Source of the DNA: CAYLZW01 sp964388085
GTDB taxonomy: Bacteria; Myxococcota; UBA727; CAYLZW01
Reading direction: 5' to 3'
Assembly: GCA_964388085.1 (NCBI GenBank)
Contig: CAYLZW010000246.1
Location: forward strand, 1-8,693
DNA length: 8,693 bases
Of the stretch, positions 1-4,819 are shown in pieces (position 1 is the stretch's first letter; each line of letters starts with the position of its first letter). The notes under the pieces were generated by a model. The model ran no database searches. It was given only the letters and a program-made list of their open reading frames with translations, and was not told the DNA's origin. The translations under genes were made by a program, and so were the position numbers.

Positions 1-1
1 G

Positions 2-601
2 CTCTCGCTGCACGACTGGGACGTCGACTTCGCCGCCTGGTGCTCCTACAAATATTTGAGCTCGGGTCCGGGAGCGACGGCGGGGGCGTTCGTGCATGAG
101 CGTCACGGCAACGACCCCGGCGTCGTGCGCCTCGCCGGCTGGTGGGGCACAGACCCCGCCACGCGCTTTCAGATGCCCTTCGACTTCGCGCCGCAGCCGG
201 GCGCCGCGGGCTGGCAGCTCTCGAACGCCCCCGTGTTCTCCATGGCGCCGCTGTACGCTTCGCTGGCGCTGTTCGACGAGGCCACCATGCCGGCGCTGCG
301 CAAGAAGGCCGAGCAGCTCACGAGCTTCGCGCTCGAGCTGCTGAACGAGATCCGAGGCGGGCGCTTCGTGGTGCTGACGCCGAGCGATCCCGCGCAGCGC
401 GGCTGCCAACTGAGTCTCAAGGTGCCGGGCGAGGCCGAGCCGCTCAACAAGCGTCTGGCCGCGCGCGGCGTCGTCTGCGATCTGCGCCGCCCCGACGTCG
501 TGCGGGTGGCGCCGGTGCCGCTGTACAACACCTTCCGCGACGTGCTGCGCTTCGTGGAGGTGCTGCACGAGTGCCTCTTGCCAAACGGCGCACGCGCGTG
601 A
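2..601 (+). CDS. kynU: Kynureninase, C-terminal part (5' end outside window)
   Basis: Kynureninase is a cytosolic, PLP-dependent fold-type I hydrolase that cleaves kynurenine or 3-hydroxykynurenine to anthranilate or 3-hydroxyanthranilate plus alanine. The reading frame is open from base 2 and has no start in the window. It begins with LHDWDVDFAAWCSYKYL and continues SSGPGATAGAFVHERH; the lysine in WCSYKYL (codon 50-52) is the expected Schiff-base lysine. Further downstream GWWGTDPATRF and the C-terminal aminotransferase small domain (RGVVCDLRRPDVVRVAPVPLY) match the family. About 199 residues are present of a usual 410-430, so roughly half is missing to the left. The stop is 13 bp before the kmo start, and both enzymes act on the same pathway, so they are probably cotranscribed. 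A TTG at base 56 could be mistaken for a start, but it lies inside the PLP-binding motif. Identity is secure; substrate preference cannot be read from this part. Confidence 0.95.
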   Translation, partial: LSLHDWDVDFAAWCSYKYLSSGPGATAGAFVHERHGNDPGVVRLAGWWGTDPATRFQMPFDFAPQPGAAGWQLSNAPVFSMAPLYASLALFDEATMPALRKKAEQLTSFALELLNEIRGGRFVVLTPSDPAQRGCQLSLKVPGEAEPLNKRLAARGVVCDLRRPDVVRVAPVPLYNTFRDVLRFVEVLHECLLPNGARA

Positions 602-603
602 GC

Positions 604-610
604 GGGGAGG
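604..610 (+). promoter_or_regulatory. Ribosome binding site of kmo
   Basis: GGGGAGG lies 4 nt before the ATG at 615, in the short gap after the kynU stop. It is a strong Shine-Dalgarno match, fixes the kmo start, and supports translation of kmo from a kynU-kmo message. Confidence 0.75.
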
Positions 611-614
611 AGCG

Positions 615-1991
615 ATGAAGCGGAACAGCGTGGTCGTCGTCGGTGCGGGCTTGGTGGGCTCGCTGCTCGCGCTCATGCTCGCGCGCCGGGGGCACAAGGT
701 GCGCGTGTTCGAGCGCCGCCCGGACATGCGCAAGGTCGCCATCCCCGCCGGCCGCTCCATCAACCTCGCGCTCAGCGATCGGGGCTGGCGCGCGCTCTCC
801 GTCGTCGGCGTGGCGGACGAGGTGCGCCGCTTCGCGCTGCCCATGAAGGGCCGCATGATGCACGACGAGAGCGGCGCGCTGTCGTTTCTGCCCTACGGCA
901 AGAGCGGGCAGGCCATCTATTCAGTCTCGCGCGGCGACCTCAACATGCTGCTGATGGACCGGGCCGAGGCGCACGACGACGTCGAGATCCGCTTCGAGCA
1001 GCGCTGCCTGCAGGTGGACCCCGAGCGCGGCGCCGTCGTGCTCGAGGACGTACAGACCGGCGAGCAGCGACGCGAGCAGGCCGACGTCATCCTCGGCGGC
1101 GACGGAGCCTTCAGCGCCGTGCGCCTCGCCCTGCAGCAGCGCCCGCGCTTCGACTACAGCCAGTCCTACCTCGCGCACGGCTACAAGGAGCTGTCGATCC
1201 CTCCCTCGGGGAAGAGCGGTGACGAGCGCTTCTCCTTGGACAGCGGCGCGCTGCACATCTGGCCCCGCGGCGGCTACATGCTGATCGCGCTGCCCAACAC
1301 CGACGGCAGCTTCACCGTCACGCTCTTTCTGCCCTACGAGGGCGAGCGCTCCTTCGCGCGGCTCCAGACGCCCGCTGCCGTCGAGGCCCTCTTCGCCGAG
1401 GTGTTTCCGGACGCCAAGGCGCTCATGCCCACGCTCGGCGCCGACTTCTTCACAAACCCGGTGGGTGACCTCGTCACCGTGCGCTGCGAGCCCTGGCACG
1501 CGAGCGGTCGGGTCTGCCTGCTCGGCGACGCGGCGCACGCCATCGTGCCCTTCTACGGCCAGGGGATGAACGCCGGCTTCGAGGACGTGCGCGTGCTGCA
1601 CGACCTCCTCGAGGAGCAGGCTCCAGGCGGCGACGATTGGCCGACGCTGCTCGAGCGCTTCTCGGCGCTGCGCAAGCCCAACGCCGACGCCATCGCGGAC
1701 CTCGCGCTCTACAACTTCATCGAGATGCGCGATCGCGTGGCGGACCCGCGCTTTTTGCTGCGCAAGAAGATCGAGGCGCGCATGCACGAGCGCTACGGCG
1801 ACAGCTACCTGCCGCTCTACACCATGGTCACCTTCAGCGACCTGCCCTACGCCGAGGCGCAGCGACGAGGACGCGAGCACGACGCGCTCATGGCCCGCAT
1901 TATGGCGCTGCCCGACATCGAGAGCCGCTGGAGCTCCCCCGAGGTGGACGCGCTCGTCGCAGAGGTGCTCGGCCCGCCGTCGTCGTTGTAG
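615..1991 (+). CDS. kmo: Kynurenine 3-monooxygenase
   Basis: This FAD-dependent aromatic hydroxylase converts L-kynurenine to 3-hydroxykynurenine with NADPH and O2. The 458-residue product is of normal length for bacterial KMO. Residues 10-15 give the Rossmann GAGLVG motif, and E33 (VRVFERR) should bind the FAD ribose. RSINLALSDRG is a KMO signature, and GDAAHAIVPFYGQGMNAGFE starting at residue 304 is the second FAD motif. From recall of the Pseudomonas fluorescens enzyme, R80, Y94, N367 and Y402 fall at the spacing of its substrate-contacting R84, Y98, N369 and Y404; this was not aligned by computer. No obvious C-terminal membrane anchor of the eukaryotic type is seen. With kynU directly upstream, the pair makes 3-hydroxyanthranilate, a precursor of quinolinate and NAD. 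The gene ends 12 bp from the stop of the convergent CNNM gene, with no clear terminator between them. Confidence 0.96.
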   Translation: MKRNSVVVVGAGLVGSLLALMLARRGHKVRVFERRPDMRKVAIPAGRSINLALSDRGWRALSVVGVADEVRRFALPMKGRMMHDESGALSFLPYGKSGQAIYSVSRGDLNMLLMDRAEAHDDVEIRFEQRCLQVDPERGAVVLEDVQTGEQRREQADVILGGDGAFSAVRLALQQRPRFDYSQSYLAHGYKELSIPPSGKSGDERFSLDSGALHIWPRGGYMLIALPNTDGSFTVTLFLPYEGERSFARLQTPAAVEALFAEVFPDAKALMPTLGADFFTNPVGDLVTVRCEPWHASGRVCLLGDAAHAIVPFYGQGMNAGFEDVRVLHDLLEEQAPGGDDWPTLLERFSALRKPNADAIADLALYNFIEMRDRVADPRFLLRKKIEARMHERYGDSYLPLYTMVTFSDLPYAEAQRRGREHDALMARIMALPDIESRWSSPEVDALVAEVLGPPSSL

Positions 1992-2003
1992 GCGCCAGGT
2001 GCG

Positions 2004-3350
2004 TCAGCCGCCGAGCGCTGCCCTCGGGCGTTCGTCCTTCTTGCTCTCGCCCTCCGCGAGGAGCTCGTCGCCGAGGCGCTCGATCTCGACGCGGTTCACC
2101 TTGCGCTGGTCGACATCCTTGACCACGAAGGCCCAGCCGCAGAACTCCACGCGCGCGCCGCGGTGCGGCATCTTGCCGAGCTGCGCGATCAAGAAGCCGC
2201 CCAGCGTGTCGTAGCGCGCGTCGTCGGGGAAGGCGATCTCGAGCTCCTCGCCGAGCTCGAAGATGCCGCTGCGCCCCATGGCGACGTAGCGGCCCTCGCC
2301 GATGGCGGTGATCTCCTCTTCCTCTTCCTCGTCGTGCTCGTCATGGATGTCGCCGACGAGCTCCTCGATGACGTCCTCGAGCGAGACGATGCCGGCCGTG
2401 CCGCCGTGCTCGTCGACGACGACGGCGAGGTGCGTCTTGCCCTTCTGAAAGCGCTTCAAGAGCTCGCTGATCTTCTCGAGCTCGGGCACGAACAGCGCCG
2501 GGCGCACGTAGCGCATGAGATCGAAGGCGCTCTGGTCGATGTCGGGCAGCCTCGTGAGCAGATCCTTGGCGTGCAGGAAGCCGAGCACGTCGTCGATGTC
2601 CTCACCGTAGACGGGCAGGCGCGTGTGGCCGTGGCTCTTGATCTCGGTGAGCACCTCGTCGAGCGTGCTGCCGCCCTTCAGCGCCGAGATGTCGGGCCGC
2701 GGCACCATCACCTCCTTGACCAGCGTGTCGCCGAACTCGAACACGTTGTCGAGCATCTCGCGCTCCTCCGGCTCGATGACGCCGGTGGAGGAGCCGAGGC
2801 GGATCATGAAGGCGATGTCCTCTTCGGTGATGAACGGCCCCGTACGCGTCAGCTCGCCGCCGAGCACCTTCACCACCAGCTTCGAGAACCAGGTGAAAGT
2901 GACGACGATGGGCTTGGTGGCGGTATAGACGAGCCAGAGCCCGCGCATGGCGAAGGGCGCGATGGCCACCGCGTTCTGCTTGGCGAAGGTCTTCGGCGTG
3001 ATCTCCCCGACGATGAGGATGGCGATGGTCGCGCTGGCGACCGCGATGGTGACGGCGCTGTTCGCGAAGAAGTGCTGCGCGAGCAGGGTGGTCACCGCCG
3101 TGGCCACGGTGTTCACGAGGTTGTTGCCGATGAGCACCGTCGTCAGCACGCGGTTTGGCCGGTCGAGCCAGAGCCGGAAGTAGCGCCCGAGGTGCGGCCG
3201 CTGCTCGATGAGCTGGCGCGCCTTCGACTCGGAGAGCGCCGTGAGGGCGGTCTCCGAGCTCGAGAAGAACGCGGAGAGAGACAAACAGAGCATGAGCAAG
3301 AGCACGTCGCCGAGGACGTCTCCCGTGACGAGTAAGCTACTACTGCCCAA
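2004..3350 (-). CDS. CNNM/CorC-family membrane protein (DUF21, CBS pair, CorC_HlyC)
   Basis: An integral membrane protein of the HlyC/CorC (CNNM, YfjD/YtfL-like) family, members of which are linked to magnesium or cobalt efflux and resistance. Numbered from the TTG at 3350 (448 aa), residues 12-29 form the first membrane segment, followed by the family motif FFSSSETALTAL. LIGNNLVNTVATA and GEITPK (115-120) are DUF21 hallmarks, with further hydrophobic segments to about 160. A CBS pair spans about 211-327 (VMVPRPDI, TRLPVY, VVDEHGGTAGIVSLEDV). A very acidic run (HDEHDEEEEEEE, about 336-347) leads into the CorC_HlyC domain (about 350-427). The frame is open to a GTG at 3404, but the 18 extra residues are not membrane-like, and from the TTG the distance to SAFFSSSET is 25 residues, close to homologues. 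The start is therefore moderately sure, the family very sure. The metal transported cannot be read from sequence. It stands alone after a 292-bp gap and converges on kmo. Confidence 0.93.
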   Translation of the reverse strand: MGSSSLLVTGDVLGDVLLLMLCLSLSAFFSSSETALTALSESKARQLIEQRPHLGRYFRLWLDRPNRVLTTVLIGNNLVNTVATAVTTLLAQHFFANSAVTIAVASATIAILIVGEITPKTFAKQNAVAIAPFAMRGLWLVYTATKPIVVTFTWFSKLVVKVLGGELTRTGPFITEEDIAFMIRLGSSTGVIEPEEREMLDNVFEFGDTLVKEVMVPRPDISALKGGSTLDEVLTEIKSHGHTRLPVYGEDIDDVLGFLHAKDLLTRLPDIDQSAFDLMRYVRPALFVPELEKISELLKRFQKGKTHLAVVVDEHGGTAGIVSLEDVIEELVGDIHDEHDEEEEEEITAIGEGRYVAMGRSGIFELGEELEIAFPDDARYDTLGGFLIAQLGKMPHRGARVEFCGWAFVVKDVDQRKVNRVEIERLGDELLAEGESKKDERPRAALGG

Positions 3351-3382
3351 CGTCCATCCCTGCGCCCCGGCGGCGGGCGCGC

Positions 3383-3395
3383 GTCTGTAACAGAC
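3383..3395. promoter_or_regulatory. 13-bp perfect palindrome, possible operator
   Basis: GTCTGTAACAGAC is a perfect inverted repeat with 6-bp arms around one central base. It is AT-richer than its surroundings and lies 33-45 bp upstream of the preferred TTG start of the CNNM gene. On the minus strand it also contains TGTTACAGA, a weak extended -10-like element. It could be a repressor or activator site. If the GTG at 3404 were the true start, it would lie inside the coding region, which lowers confidence. Confidence 0.3.
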
Positions 3396-3618
3396 ACACG
3401 CCACCTGCCCGCAGCTTCACCCGGGCCCCCTCGGCCCCCCAACCGGCACCCTCGTACCCTGTGCGCAGACCCCGCGCTCGCGGGCCGCTGAGCTCGGCCG
3501 CACGCGCAACGCTACCCGCGGTCCGTGGGCGGCCGCGCGGGGGAGCTCCGCGATCACTCCATTCGCGTAGGGCTTGCCCGAGCGAACAGAGGCTCAAGTC
3601 AGTCAAACGCATCCAGTC

Positions 3619-3640
3619 CGTCGCAGCGCAGCGCGCGACG
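3619..3640 (-). terminator. Possible hairpin after the GAF gene
   Basis: CGTCGC and GCGACG form 6-bp arms around a 10-nt GC-rich loop, beginning 2 nt after the GAF stop codon at 3643. There is no T-run after it on the minus strand, so it is not a classical intrinsic terminator; it could stabilise the 3' end or be chance in GC-rich DNA. Confidence 0.22.
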
Positions 3641-3642
3641 AG

Positions 3643-4710
3643 TCACACGCTGTCGGCCACCCGTTCGAGCATGTCTGCGGCCGTGAGACCGATATAGCGT
3701 ATCACCTCCATCTCGCTTGCGGTGAAGCCGCCCTTCTTGGAGTTGATGAGCTGGATGGCCCCGAACAGGCGCCCCTCTTTCTCGGCCGAGCTGCACAGCG
3801 TGTCCCGCGGCTGGTAGCCCACGGCGTCCGCGATCCCGCGGAAGTAGCGGGAGTCGTGCTGCATGTCGCGGATGACCACGCAGCAGCCCTCCTGCGCGCA
3901 GAAGCCCACGATGCCCTGGCCCACCGGCACGGTGAAGCCCGACTTCTTGATCGCGTCCGCTTTCGGGCCGCGCACGGCGGAGAAGCGCAGCTCATGGCCG
4001 TTGACGTCGGCGAGGTAGAACGTCCCCGCGTCGGCCGGCACCTTCTCGAGGGCGAGGTCCAAGAGCTTCTGGGCCACCTTCTGCGGATCCGGCACGGAGT
4101 CCATGAGGAGCTCCTGCGTGGCGTCGAAGATGTCCGCGATCATATCCGTCGGGTCGAAGGCAGGCGCCGAGACGGGCCCGGACGGCCGGAGCTGCGGATC
4201 GTTGGCCGTCGCCACCGACTCCACGCGCTGTGACGGCACCGGCCCGGTCTTGAACTGGGCCGCGCGCTGGGGCGGCGGCGCCGCGGACTTGGCCGGCCTG
4301 GCGGCGGGCGCGGGCTGGGGCTTCGCGGCGGGCGCGGGCTGGGGCTTCGCGGCGGGCGCGGGCTGGGGCTTCGCGACCGGCGCCGGTGCTGCAGCCGGGG
4401 CCGGCTTCGGAGCGGCCGGCTGGGGCGCGGGCGCCGGTGCTGGAGCTGCAGCCGGGGCGGCAGCAGGCGCCGGAGCGGGCTTCGCGCCCGGTTCGGTCTC
4501 GCGCAAGCGGAACACGCGCTGCGTGCCCACGTCGGTGACGTGGATGGAGTTGTCCGCCTGGATGTCGCACATGATGTTCGAGATCGGCCCCTCGCCAATG
4601 TTGGAGAGGCCGGTCCGAAGCGCGTCCATCCAGTTCTGGCCCTCGACGGTGAGGGTCAGGTTCTTCTGCCCCGGGCCCTTGGCCGGGATGTAGACCTCGA
4701 ACCAGGTCAT
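3643..4710 (-). CDS. GAF-domain protein with unrecognised N-terminal domain and Pro/Ala linker
   Basis: A 355-residue predicted cytosolic protein without signal peptide or membrane segment. Residues 1-73 form a compact, low-proline domain (MTWFEVYIPAKGPGQKNLTL to THVTD-like strand IHVTDVGTQRVFRLRE) that I do not recognise as a named family. Residues about 74-150 are a Pro/Ala/Lys linker with repeated KPQPAPAA octets. Residues about 185-355 form a GAF domain: DAGTFYLADVNGHELRF, VPVGQGIVGFCAQEG (about 261-275) and GAIQLINSKKGGFTASEMEV (about 317-336) are typical. It carries four cysteines (about 271, 276, 277, 306), which might bind a metal or sense redox, but this is conjecture. GAF domains bind small ligands such as cyclic nucleotides or mediate dimerisation. 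There is no output domain, so it probably acts through a partner, perhaps via the N-terminal domain. The ATG at 4710 is preceded by AGGGG with a 4-nt spacer, and a good promoter lies at 4775-4804. Identity of the GAF domain is sure; the role is unknown. Confidence 0.9.
   Translation of the reverse strand: MTWFEVYIPAKGPGQKNLTLTVEGQNWMDALRTGLSNIGEGPISNIMCDIQADNSIHVTDVGTQRVFRLRETEPGAKPAPAPAAAPAAAPAPAPAPQPAAPKPAPAAAPAPVAKPQPAPAAKPQPAPAAKPQPAPAARPAKSAAPPPQRAAQFKTGPVPSQRVESVATANDPQLRPSGPVSAPAFDPTDMIADIFDATQELLMDSVPDPQKVAQKLLDLALEKVPADAGTFYLADVNGHELRFSAVRGPKADAIKKSGFTVPVGQGIVGFCAQEGCCVVIRDMQHDSRYFRGIADAVGYQPRDTLCSSAEKEGRLFGAIQLINSKKGGFTASEMEVIRYIGLTAADMLERVADSV
4301..4372 (-). repeat. Three exact tandem copies of a 24-bp unit (KPQPAPAA octets)
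   Basis: Copies at 4301-4324, 4325-4348 and 4349-4372 are identical base for base, each beginning GCGGCGGGCGCGGGC and ending GGGGCTTC on the plus strand. They encode octets of Lys-Pro-Gln-Pro-Ala-Pro-Ala-Ala in the GAF protein linker (about residues 114-137). Perfect identity at synonymous sites indicates recent slippage duplication. The length is a multiple of three, so copy-number change would alter linker length without a frameshift. Flanking degenerate AP-rich sequence looks like older versions of similar units. Confidence 0.92.
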
Positions 4711-4739
4711 GGTCCCCTAGCTCCCTTCACGGCGACGGG

Positions 4740-4754
4740 CCGCAGGCACTGCGG
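4740..4754 (-). other. Leader hairpin upstream of the GAF gene
   Basis: CCGCAG-GCA-CTGCGG is a perfect inverted repeat with 6-bp arms and a 3-nt loop, 30-44 nt before the GAF start codon and inside the predicted 5' leader. No T-run follows on the minus strand, so it is unlikely to be a plain terminator for the upstream lipoprotein gene. It may stabilise the leader or influence translation. Confidence 0.35.
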
Positions 4755-4774
4755 TGAGCCGCTGGTGCCGCCGG

Positions 4775-4804
4775 ACTGTAGGGACGCTCCTCCCAGGCGG
4801 TCAA
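4775..4804 (-). promoter_or_regulatory. Sigma-70-type promoter of the GAF gene
   Basis: On the minus strand TTGACC (4804-4799) is followed by an 18-bp spacer and TACAGT (4780-4775). This matches 5 of 6 consensus -35 bases and 4 of 6 -10 bases. Predicted start of transcription is near 4768, giving a leader of about 57 nt. It lies in the 109-bp gap just after the lipoprotein stop at 4820, so the GAF gene can be expressed independently of the genes upstream. A match this close is notable in such GC-rich sequence. Confidence 0.62.
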
Positions 4805-4819
4805 CCTGCTTGGCGCGGC

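Larger units (their letters stand above)
3351..3642. other. Intergenic region between GAF gene and CNNM gene
   Basis: These 292 bp contain no frame that resembles a protein; the small open frames on both strands are low-complexity and Arg/Gly/Ala-rich. It holds a possible hairpin after the GAF stop (3619-3640) and a 13-bp palindrome (3383-3395) close to the CNNM start. A TTGACT occurs on the minus strand (3606-3601) but has no -10 box at usable distance. The region presumably carries the CNNM promoter, which I could not identify with confidence. Confidence 0.5.

Noticed and set aside
921..1880. 319-codon - strand open frame inside kmo
   Set aside because: Antisense shadow of kmo, with biased composition and no motif.
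2163..3335. 390-codon + strand open frame opposite the CNNM gene
   Set aside because: Glu/Asp/His/Arg-rich composition without domains; a shadow of the well-matched minus-strand membrane protein.
3601..3606. TTGACT on the minus strand as a -35 box for the CNNM gene
   Set aside because: No -10-like hexamer occurs 16-19 bp downstream (GCTCGG is found at 17 bp), and it lies about 250 bp from the start codon.
4301..4372. CRISPR array or VNTR outside coding sequence
   Set aside because: The repeats are direct, contiguous, without spacers and in frame with a Pro/Ala linker, so they are coding tandem repeats.
4781..4794. GGGA/TCCC inverted repeat within the spacer of the GAF promoter, as an operator
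   Set aside because: Arms are only 4 bp around a 6-nt gap, which is expected by chance in this GC-rich DNA.
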